A DNA stretch of 14,435 bases, taken from contig CABUWD010000051.1 in the NCBI GenBank assembly GCA_902495155.1, forward strand, positions 1-14,435, in the 5' to 3' direction. The position numbers were made by a program, and so were the translations under genes. The notes under the pieces were generated by a model. That model saw nothing but the letters and a program-made list of their open reading frames with translations. It was not told the DNA's origin and made no database searches. Below, piece after piece: positions 1 to 5,549 of the stretch; within the stretch, counting starts at the first letter, position 1, and each line of letters opens with the position of its first letter. This stretch comes from an uncultured Collinsella sp. Its GTDB lineage: Bacteria > Actinomycetota > Coriobacteriia > Coriobacteriales > Coriobacteriaceae.

Positions 1-696
1 ATCGGTTATCACCTGCAGCAGGGCATCGGCCGCGAGATGCACAAGCGCTATAAGCGTTGGCACGCCGCCACCGTCGTCACCCAGATCGAGTGCGACCCGG
101 ACGACCCCGCGTTCAAGAACCCGACCAAGCCGATCGGCCCCTTCTACACCGAGGAGCAGGCCAAGGAGTTCATGGCCGAGGATCCCTCCAAGGTCTTCGT
201 CGAGGATTCCGGTCGCGGCTGGCGTCGCGTCGTCGCTTCCCCCGATCCCAAGAAGATCGTCGAGGCCGACTCCATCCTCAACCTGCTCGACAACGAGTTC
301 ATCGTCATCGCCTGCGGTGGCGGCGGCATCCCCGTCGTCCGCGACTACGAGAACAAGGGCTGCTACAAGGGCGTTCCCGCCGTCATCGACAAGGACCTGG
401 GCGGCGAGCTGCTGGCCGAGGACTGCGACGCCGACGTTCTGTTCCTGCTGACCGCCGTTGAGCATGTCGCCATCAACTTTGGCAAGCCCAACCAGGAGGA
501 GCTCGAGGACCTCACCGCCGACGAGGCCGAGCGCCTGGCCGACGAGGGTCAGTTCGGCAAGGGTTCCATGGAGCCCAAGGTCCGCGCTGCCATCAAGTTC
601 GCCCGTTCCCGCAAGGGCCGCACCTGCATCATCGGCGCCCTGGACAAGGCCGCCGAGACCATGGCCGGCCTTTCCGGTACCCGCATCCACGAGTAG
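1..696 (+). CDS. arcC: Carbamate kinase, 5'-truncated by window edge
   Basis: Carbamate kinase makes ATP and carbamate (which decays to NH3 and CO2) from carbamoyl phosphate and ADP. It is the last step of the arginine deiminase pathway and acts in the cytoplasm. The reading frame is open from base 1 (IGYHLQQGIGREM...), so the gene starts upstream; 231 residues are visible of the roughly 310 usual for the family. The ATG at 37 is internal. Family motifs seen are GYHLQQ at the left edge, the glycine-rich VIACGGGGIPVV near visible residues 102-113, AVIDKDLGGE, LLTAVEHVAINFGKPNQ, and FGKGSMEPKVRAAIKF near the C-terminus. These belong to the amino-acid kinase fold, and the VIDKD and GSM-PKV blocks are typical of carbamate kinase. 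A terminator follows, so it is probably the last gene of an arginine catabolism operon whose other genes would lie to the left and are not visible. Confidence 0.95.
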   Translation: MGYHLQQGIGREMHKRYKRWHAATVVTQIECDPDDPAFKNPTKPIGPFYTEEQAKEFMAEDPSKVFVEDSGRGWRRVVASPDPKKIVEADSILNLLDNEFIVIACGGGGIPVVRDYENKGCYKGVPAVIDKDLGGELLAEDCDADVLFLLTAVEHVAINFGKPNQEELEDLTADEAERLADEGQFGKGSMEPKVRAAIKFARSRKGRTCIIGALDKAAETMAGLSGTRIHE

Positions 697-718
697 TCTC
701 TACTCTGTTGCCTCTCTC

Positions 719-742
719 GTGGGCGCCAGGCAAGACGCCCAC
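719..742 (+). other. Small hairpin downstream of arcC
   Basis: GTGGGCG (719-725) and CGCCCAC (736-742) can pair as a perfect 7-bp stem with a 10-nt loop. No T-run follows, so it is not a terminator by itself. It may protect the arcC 3' end or act together with the terminator about 20 nt downstream. Confidence 0.4.
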
Positions 743-762
743 AAACTAGCCTCTCTTCATGA

Positions 763-795
763 GCCCCGCAGTCCGCTCCGACTGCGGGGCTTTTG
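763..795 (+). terminator. Intrinsic terminator of arcC
   Basis: A perfect 11-bp GC-rich stem is formed by GCCCCGCAGTC (763-773) and GACTGCGGGGC (780-790), with a 6-nt loop and a TTTT tail. It lies 66 bp after the arcC stop and just before the repeat element at 805. Confidence 0.9.
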
Positions 796-804
796 CTATT
801 CACA

Positions 805-818
805 TAGTCATTGGGGAC
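805..818 (+). repeat. Left terminal inverted repeat
   Basis: TAGTCATTGGGGAC is the exact reverse complement of 1172-1185. It starts 10 bases after the T-tail of the arcC terminator. Confidence 0.85.
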
Positions 819-906
819 GTTCTTAAACGACTAGCCAAAAGGGACGCTCTTGCCGCGGGCAAACCCGGCACTTGGGGACATTCCCTAAAGGCTGCGCCGA
901 CCAACT

Positions 907-1079
907 GCGGAAAGCGCGTCCCAGAATGAGCGTCCAAAATGGGGCACAGTTTCCCCGGGGCCCTCAACCGGAAAATACATCCCGGAATTTTGCCGAAAAG
1001 TGGCCCCCAGTTTCCCAAACAGGCCGTGCGCGGAAAGTGTATCCCGCAATCAAGCTCCAAAGCGGGATGCACTTTCCGC
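907..1079. repeat. Three diverged tandem hairpin units of about 61 bp
   Basis: A GGAAA-N6-TCCC core recurs in direct orientation at 907-923, 968-984 and 1030-1047, spaced 61 and 62 bp apart. Each is followed by a related spacer (gaatgagcgtccaaaa, gaattttgccgaaaa, caatcaagctccaaa) and then by an inverted counterpart (TGGGGCACAGTTTCC, TGGCCCCCAGTTTCC, GCGGGATGCACTTTCC). Each unit can therefore fold as a hairpin. The third is nearly perfect: 1029-1047 pairs with 1062-1080 over 19 bp with one G-T wobble and a 14-nt loop. This resembles the clustered palindromes of REP/BIME elements. Confidence 0.75.
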
Positions 1080-1171
1080 GTCGGCAACTCCTGGCGGTGT
1101 GGGACAGCCGGCGCGGCCGCACATGAGCGGCATCCGCAAGGGCTGTCCTCAACGACCACTCATTTAAGTCT

Positions 1172-1185
1172 GTCCCCAATGACTA
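1172..1185 (-). repeat. Right terminal inverted repeat, containing a stop codon
   Basis: GTCCCCAATGACTA is the exact inverse of 805-818. Its last three bases (1183-1185), read on the minus strand, are the TAG stop codon of the C39-like peptidase gene. Confidence 0.85.
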
Positions 1186-2217
1186 GTAGTAGGCCCACAT
1201 GGCTTCGATTTCGTTGAGGACTTCTACGACGCCCCAGCGACGAGCGCTGCGGCTGGCCGAGTTGGGATCGAAGACTCCAATCTGGTCGGCGTCGTCAATA
1301 CCGTAAAGCACAATGTAGTGGCCAACGTTGGTAAAGGTGCCCGGCCGAACGGCGGCGATAACGGGCACTCCCGAACGCAGAGCCTGGGTGATGGAGCTGC
1401 GATCGATATGGAGCTCCGTTCCGTTAAGTCCCAACTGCCACGCGCCGCTCGTCATAAACGACCATTCGGTTGCACCGGTGGGGGCGTAATTGCCCGCCTC
1501 GGAAAGCGCGCACATATCGACGGGGGTCATATTGGTGCGTCCCGTCTTAAAGATGTAGACCATGGTGAGGCACGTGGGCCCGCAGGCATTTTGGCGGATG
1601 GTGCCGCCGGCGTAAGACAGCTCCGACCACGCAGGGTCGATCTGATAGATATGGGGCATCGTGCCGGCTTGCCATTGCGAGCGCGGGGTCGAAAAGGCGA
1701 AAGAATAACCGGGCGCGACGGGGGCCTTGAGCAGCTTGTCCTCGGCGGTGGGCTCGAGACCGGCCGAACCGTGGGACATACAGGAGCTCATAAGCACAAA
1801 GACCAGACAGGTGAGGATAGAGCACAGTGCGAGGCGAAGTCGACGAGCCGGCAGGGCGGGAGCATTCACGTGCGATGTCGAGCGGTAAGGCTTACCGTCG
1901 CGTTCGCCTTGGGAATGCGAAAAGAAGCGGTTGATATGGATGCCGGGCCGACGTGCGCCGTTGCGGCGCCGTTGCGGAACCTCGGCTTGACGCCGTTGGG
2001 TACGCGCGCCCAGGCGGCTATCTTGCTGCGCGCTTGTGCCCGTGCTCGGACGGCCACTCTGCCGTGTTCTGCTTGTCTGCTGCCGAGACGAAGGCCTGGG
2101 TTGCTCTTGAGGACGTTGCGGATTGCTGCTCGTGGCACTTCTGGGCGTAGGCGTGGTACGGCCAGCAAGGCGAACGCTTTGTCGCCGTTGATCACCGTCG
2201 TTGTATCCGTATGCCAT
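1183..2217 (-). CDS. Membrane-anchored C39-like cysteine peptidase domain protein
   Basis: The 344-residue protein has three parts. Residues 1-125 are a basic, Arg/Gln/Ser/Pro-rich low-complexity tail. Residues about 127-146 (LRLALCSILTCLVFVLMSSC) form one membrane helix. Residues about 180-344 match the C39-like peptidase fold (Peptidase_C39_2 type). The likely catalytic set is Gln209 and Cys212 in IRQNACGPTCL, His300 in VGHYIVLYGID and Asp317 in VFDPNS. Topology suggests an extracellular domain with the tail inside; substrate is unknown. There is no ABC transporter or peptide gene beside it, so it is not an obvious bacteriocin exporter; wall or surface-protein processing is a guess. The ATG has AAGGCGG upstream. 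MSSC resembles a weak lipobox, but the long tail makes a lipoprotein unlikely. The stop codon lies inside the repeat element's right end, so the C-terminus (MWAYY) may have been set by that insertion. Confidence 0.85.
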   Translation of the reverse strand: MAYGYNDGDQRRQSVRLAGRTTPTPRSATSSNPQRPQEQPRPSSRQQTSRTRQSGRPSTGTSAQQDSRLGARTQRRQAEVPQRRRNGARRPGIHINRFFSHSQGERDGKPYRSTSHVNAPALPARRLRLALCSILTCLVFVLMSSCMSHGSAGLEPTAEDKLLKAPVAPGYSFAFSTPRSQWQAGTMPHIYQIDPAWSELSYAGGTIRQNACGPTCLTMVYIFKTGRTNMTPVDMCALSEAGNYAPTGATEWSFMTSGAWQLGLNGTELHIDRSSITQALRSGVPVIAAVRPGTFTNVGHYIVLYGIDDADQIGVFDPNSASRSARRWGVVEVLNEIEAMWAYY

Positions 2218-2577
2218 TCGTACCGCCTTGTCTCATGTATAACCTGTCCATCCTACAAAAAAGATGTGGAACAAATGGGTCTGCGCGTCAAAAGCTCGGT
2301 AAACGGTACGAAAGGCGCAAAACACACGGCCTCAAAAACATCTCTATATGCGTCCGATGAGCGTACGCCCGTCGGACGGGCGGCAACAATGAGCGGCAAA
2401 CCGTGCCGTTCGTCCCAAAAACGGCGCCGCTCGTTTTGCAGTTCTGCCTTCGGTCGAGCTACAAGCGGAGCTGCTGCGCCAAGGCCGTATCTTAAAGCCA
2501 CGAAATAAAAGAGCGCGGCAAAACAGACCGCGCAAGGGGTGACGTCAAGGGGCGTCAAAAAGGAAAGGAGGGGAACA
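2218..2577. other. Divergent intergenic region rich in hairpins, no gene seen
   Basis: This 360-bp gap separates the minus-strand peptidase from the plus-strand permease and must hold both promoters; I see no convincing -35/-10 pair. It has several possible stem-loops. CGCCCGT (2366-2372) pairs with ACGGGCG (2376-2382). A two-part stem pairs GAGCGGC (2391-2397) with GCCGCTC (2426-2432), and GCCGTT (2405-2410) with AACGGC (2420-2425). GCCTT (2446-2450) pairs with AAGGC (2481-2485). I found no T-box, lysine or glycine riboswitch consensus. It could be a structured permease leader, a small RNA or decayed repeat sequence. Confidence 0.5.
2503..2533 (-). terminator. Terminator-like hairpin on the minus strand
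   Basis: Read on the minus strand, GCGCGG (2533-2528) and CCGCGC (2518-2513) form a 6-bp stem with a 9-nt loop, followed by TCTTTTATTT. No minus-strand gene ends here. It may stop antisense transcription out of the permease gene; on the plus strand it is a hairpin 31 nt before the permease ribosome site. Confidence 0.4.
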
Positions 2578-4029
2578 ATGGCGGACAAGAACGCAGAAGT
2601 TGCAGTCGAGGATAACGGCGGCATGAAGAAAACGCTTTCGCTCTGGAACTTCTTCACCATCGGTTTCGGTGCCATCATCGGTACCGGTTGGGTTCTGCAG
2701 GTCGGCGACTGGATGGTCGTGGGCGGCGGTCCCGTTCCCGCTATGATCGCATTCCTCTTGGGTGCAATCTTCCTCGTGCCCGTCGGAGCTGTTTTCGGTG
2801 AGCTCACGGCTGCTATCCCCATCTCGGGCGGCATCGTCGAGTATGTCGATCGTAGCTTTGGCCGTACGCTGAGCTACATCACCGGATGGCTTTTGGCGCT
2901 GGGCAACGGCATCCTGTGCCCGTGGGAGGCCATCGCCATTTCGACCCTCGTGTCCGAGATGTTCGGCAGCCTGCCCGGTCTTGAGTGGCTGCGCGCCGTC
3001 AAGCTCTACACCATCTTGGGCGCCGACGTCTACCTGTTCCCGACGCTGATCGCGCTCGGCTTTGCGACCTACGTCATCTTCCTCAACTTCCGCGGCGCCA
3101 GCTCGGCCGCCAAGCTCCAGGCCTTCCTGACCAAGGCCCTGCTCTGCGGCATGCTGCTCGCCATGGGCGTCTCGCTGTTCACCGGCTCGCCGGACAACGC
3201 CATGCCCGTGTTCTCCCAGGTCACCGGCGCTGGCGGCGGTAAGGCCGCTACCGAGGGCACCAGCCTGTTCGCCGGCATCGTGTCGGTCCTGGTTCTGACC
3301 CCGTTCTTCTACGCCGGCTTCGATACCATTCCTCAGCAGGCTGAGGAAGCAGCCGAGGGCCTCAACTGGAACAAGTTCGGCAAGATCATCTCCCTGGCCC
3401 TGCTGGCCGCTGGCGGCTTCTACATGGTCTGCATCTACTCGTTCGGCACCATCCTCGACTGGCATGAGTTTGTTAAGAGCCCGGTTCCCGCGCTTGCCTG
3501 CCTCAAGGGCATCAACATGCTTCTGTACCTGGCCATGCTCGTCATCGCCACGCTTGGACCCATGGGCCCGATGAACTCCTTCTACGGCGCCACGAGCCGC
3601 ATCATGCTTGCCATGGGCCGCAAGGGCCAGCTGCCCGAGAAGTTCGCCGAGGTCGACCCCAAGTCCGGCGCTCCCAAGCTCGCCTGCGTCGTTCTGGGCG
3701 TCATCACCGTCATCGGTCCGTTCCTGGGCAAGAACATGCTCATCCCTCTGACCAACGTGTCGGCTCTCGCCTTCATCTTCTCCTGCGGCATGGTCGCCCT
3801 CGCCTGCCTGCGCATGCGCTTCACCGAGCCCGACCTGCCTCGTCCCTACGAGGTGCCCGGCGGCAAGTTTGGCATCGGCCTCGCTATCGCTGCCTGCGCC
3901 ATCATCATCGGCCTGCTCGTGATTCCGTTCTCTCCCGCCTCCCTCAACATGGTGGAGTGGAGCATCGTGATCGGCTGGTTGGCTATTGGCCTGGCCCTCA
4001 TGGCTTTCACCAATTCCCGCAAAAAGTAA
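2578..4029 (+). CDS. APC-superfamily amino-acid permease
   Basis: The 483-residue protein is a polytopic membrane transporter with about 12 hydrophobic segments. The first segment carries the APC-type glycine-rich motif (FFTIGFGAIIGTGWVLQVG, residues about 22-40), used in this family for substrate and ion binding. FGELTAAIPISGGIVEYVDRSFG follows the second helix, and the later loop MGRKGQLPEKFAEVDPKSGAPK is typical of amino-acid permeases. The expected role is amino-acid or amine uptake driven by an ion gradient, or exchange; the substrate cannot be read from sequence. I chose ATG 2578 because AAGGAGGGG (2565-2573) lies just upstream; an in-frame GTG at 2539 has no such site. An amidohydrolase follows after 131 bp on the same strand, suggesting import and then hydrolysis of an amino-acid derivative or dipeptide. 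Confidence 0.92.
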   Translation: MADKNAEVAVEDNGGMKKTLSLWNFFTIGFGAIIGTGWVLQVGDWMVVGGGPVPAMIAFLLGAIFLVPVGAVFGELTAAIPISGGIVEYVDRSFGRTLSYITGWLLALGNGILCPWEAIAISTLVSEMFGSLPGLEWLRAVKLYTILGADVYLFPTLIALGFATYVIFLNFRGASSAAKLQAFLTKALLCGMLLAMGVSLFTGSPDNAMPVFSQVTGAGGGKAATEGTSLFAGIVSVLVLTPFFYAGFDTIPQQAEEAAEGLNWNKFGKIISLALLAAGGFYMVCIYSFGTILDWHEFVKSPVPALACLKGINMLLYLAMLVIATLGPMGPMNSFYGATSRIMLAMGRKGQLPEKFAEVDPKSGAPKLACVVLGVITVIGPFLGKNMLIPLTNVSALAFIFSCGMVALACLRMRFTEPDLPRPYEVPGGKFGIGLAIAACAIIIGLLVIPFSPASLNMVEWSIVIGWLAIGLALMAFTNSRKK

Positions 4030-4049
4030 CGCCTAGCCGGGGCGGATCG

Positions 4050-4078
4050 GGTGCGCGGAATCCTCTCTCCCGCGCACC
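4050..4078 (+). other. GC-rich hairpin after the permease gene
   Basis: GGTGCGCGG (4050-4058) and CCGCGCACC (4070-4078) form a perfect 9-bp stem with an 11-nt loop. No T-tract follows (GAACCCGG), so it fits an mRNA-stability or partial-termination element between two cistrons better than a full intrinsic terminator. Confidence 0.55.
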
Positions 4079-4092
4079 GAACCCGGCACCAC

Positions 4093-4130
4093 TTGGGTAG
4101 CTTTGTGAGGCCTTAACCCAACACGGCCTC
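4093..4130 (+). promoter_or_regulatory. Possible pseudoknot or switching leader before the amidohydrolase
   Basis: Two perfect 6-bp pairings interleave: TTGGGT (4093-4098) with ACCCAA (4116-4121), and GAGGCC (4107-4112) with GGCCTC (4125-4130). The 5' half of the second lies in the loop of the first. They form either an H-type pseudoknot or two exclusive folds, 20 nt before the ribosome site. No known riboswitch class is recognised. Confidence 0.3.
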
Positions 4131-4138
4131 GCCCACTA

Positions 4139-4150
4139 TATGGATCCATA
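4139..4150. other. 12-bp perfect palindrome next to the ribosome site
   Basis: TATGGATCCATA reads the same on both strands and touches the AAGGAGG ribosome site (4150-4156) of the amidohydrolase. It could be an operator half-site pair or a small hairpin; one occurrence is weak evidence. Confidence 0.3.
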
Positions 4151-4160
4151 AGGAGGAACC

Positions 4161-5438
4161 ATGTCCACTAAGTATGCAATCGTTGGCGGCAAGCTCATCG
4201 ACGGTACCGGTGCCGAGCCGGTCGAGAACTCCCTCGTTCTCGTCGACGACAACGGCAAGATCGAGTACGCCGGCGCTATGCAGGACCTTCCCGAGGGCGT
4301 TGAGGTTATCGATGCCGCCGGCAAGACCGTCCTTCCCGGCCTGATCGACACTCACCTGCACTTCTCGGGCAACCTGACCGACGATGACACCGATTGGGTC
4401 ATGCAGCCGCTCCTCGAGAAGCAGGCCGTCGCCGTCAAGCAGGCCTACGACTGCCTCACCCACGGCCTCACCACCGTCTGCGAGATCGGCCGCTTTGGTA
4501 TCCAGATCCGTGACTGCATCGACAAGGGCGTCTTTAAGGGCCCGCGCGTTCTGGCCACCGGCCTCGGCTTCTGCCGCGTTGCCGGCCACGGTGACTCCCA
4601 CCACTGCACCCAGGAGCTCAACAAGGAATCCCATCCCTGGGGCGACCAGGTCGACGGTCCTTGGGATCTGCGCAAGGCCGTCCGTCGTCGCCTGCGCGAG
4701 AACCCCGATGCCATCAAGATCTGGGCTACCGGTGGCGGCATCTGGCGCTGGGACTCCGGTCGCGACCAGCACTACTGCTCCGAGGAGATCCAGGCCGTGG
4801 TCGACGAGGCAAAGATGGTCGGCATCCCCGTGTGGAGCCACTGCTACAACAACCACGCCGCTGCCTACGATTCCGTTCGCTTTGGCTGCGAGCAGCTGAT
4901 TCACGGCTTCGATATCGATGAGCGCACCATGGACCTCATGGCCGAGCAGGGCACCTTCTTCACCCCGACAATCGCCTTCCTGCCCACTTGGTACGCCACC
5001 TATCCGCCCGTCTACGTCCCCGAGCTGCACGACAAGTACGAGGGCACCCTGGTCGAGAAGGAGCTGCAGCGCAACTACGACTGCCTGCGCGAGGCCAAGA
5101 AGCGCGGCGTCGTCATGACGATCGGCTCCGACTCCTTCTCCTTCGTCACCCCGTACGGCACCTGCTCCATCGAGGAGATGTACGAGTTCGTCGACAAGAT
5201 CGGCTTCACCCCGGTCGAGACCATCACCTGCGCCACCCTCAACGGTGCCAAGATGTGCCACATCGAGGACGAGACCGGTTCTATCGAGGCCGGCAAGTGC
5301 GCCGACCTGCTGGTCGTCAACGGTGACGTCGCCGCCGACATCCACGTGCTCAACACCGACAACATGGACGTCATCATGAAGGACGGCTGGATCGTCGAGG
5401 CGGGCACCTTTGGCGAGGCCAACAAATACAGCGCCTAA
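4161..5438 (+). CDS. Metal-dependent amidohydrolase, imidazolonepropionase/prolidase-like
   Basis: The 425-residue protein is an amidohydrolase-superfamily enzyme: a TIM barrel flanked by a small beta domain made from both termini. Metal ligands can be assigned: His65 and His67 in LPGLIDTHLHFSG, Lys186 in AIKIWATGGG (probably carbamylated, bridging two metals), His227 in VWSHCYNNHAA, His248 in QLIHGF and Asp324 in TIGSDSFSF. The C-terminal GSIEAGKCADLLVVNGD block is classic for the family. IKIWATGGG with this spacing resembles the imidazolonepropionase-like group that includes Xaa-Pro and Xaa-Arg dipeptidases, so a cytoplasmic dipeptidase or N-acyl amino-acid hydrolase is likely. True imidazolonepropionase is less likely because no histidine-degradation genes are nearby. 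AAGGAGG precedes the ATG. It follows the amino-acid permease and probably acts on its substrate. Confidence 0.9.
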   Translation: MSTKYAIVGGKLIDGTGAEPVENSLVLVDDNGKIEYAGAMQDLPEGVEVIDAAGKTVLPGLIDTHLHFSGNLTDDDTDWVMQPLLEKQAVAVKQAYDCLTHGLTTVCEIGRFGIQIRDCIDKGVFKGPRVLATGLGFCRVAGHGDSHHCTQELNKESHPWGDQVDGPWDLRKAVRRRLRENPDAIKIWATGGGIWRWDSGRDQHYCSEEIQAVVDEAKMVGIPVWSHCYNNHAAAYDSVRFGCEQLIHGFDIDERTMDLMAEQGTFFTPTIAFLPTWYATYPPVYVPELHDKYEGTLVEKELQRNYDCLREAKKRGVVMTIGSDSFSFVTPYGTCSIEEMYEFVDKIGFTPVETITCATLNGAKMCHIEDETGSIEAGKCADLLVVNGDVAADIHVLNTDNMDVIMKDGWIVEAGTFGEANKYSA

Positions 5439-5441
5439 GAT

Positions 5442-5478
5442 ACCGTTTGTCGATGGCTGGATGTAAAACACAGTTTTT
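5442..5478 (+). promoter_or_regulatory. Possible LytTR-type binding repeats upstream of kinase 1
   Basis: ACCGTTTGT (5442-5450) fits the published LytTR consensus [TA][AC][CA]GTTN[AG][TG] at every position. ACAGTTTTT (5470-5478) fits eight of nine. They are direct repeats 28 bp start to start, longer than the usual about 21-22. The site lies between the amidohydrolase stop and the kinase gene, so autoregulation is possible but weakly supported. Confidence 0.25.
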
Positions 5479-5496
5479 GATTGCATAATGCAATGG

Positions 5497-5522
5497 AGAG
5501 GGTCGCTTGCGGCCCTCTTTAT
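5497..5522 (+). terminator. Intrinsic terminator after the amidohydrolase
   Basis: AGAGGG (5497-5502) pairs with CCCTCT (5513-5518), extended by a T-G wobble and by CGC (5504-5506) with GCG (5509-5511) around a TT loop; TTTATT follows. It ends only 28 nt before the kinase start. It may simply end the permease-amidohydrolase transcript, or act as a leader attenuator for the kinase operon. Confidence 0.75.
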
Positions 5523-5549
5523 TGCTATGGGTGCTACGGACAAGAGGGG

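Larger units (their letters stand above)
805..1185. repeat. REP/MITE-like non-autonomous element with 14-bp terminal inverted repeats
   Basis: The 381-bp segment is bounded by TAGTCATTGGGGAC (805-818) and its exact reverse complement GTCCCCAATGACTA (1172-1185). Similarity extends inward imperfectly: the left end continues GTTCTTAAACGACT and the right end, read inward, AGACTTAAATGAGT. Further diverged GGGGAC-type motifs follow at 841-845 and 873-878, with a GTCCTC counterpart near 1144-1149. The interior holds tandem hairpin units (907-1079). No reading frame inside resembles a protein. Termini plus hairpins without a transposase suggest a REP- or MITE-like element mobilised in trans, possibly by a REP-associated (Y1) transposase; that family link is inference. 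No target-site duplication is evident in the flanks. Confidence 0.7.

Noticed and set aside
907..1080. CRISPR-like array
   Set aside because: The repeats are diverged, only three in number, and the spacers are related to each other; no cas genes are present.
1318..2508. Long plus-strand open frame (396 codons)
   Set aside because: It is antisense to the peptidase gene, whose protein has clear motifs; the translated frame has no recognisable domain and runs into the intergenic region.
2281..2577. Known amino-acid riboswitch or T-box before the permease
   Set aside because: I could not find the T-box GGTGGNACCGCG core or the conserved lysine or glycine riboswitch elements.
4113..5543. Long minus-strand open frame (476 codons) opposite the amidohydrolase
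   Set aside because: It is a byproduct of GC-rich third positions; the translation is repetitive Val/Gly/Asp/Leu, and the opposite strand encodes a convincing enzyme.
5481..5549. Upstream TTG start for kinase 1
   Set aside because: It would place the intrinsic terminator 5497-5522 inside the coding region and add a Cys-rich, non-family leader.
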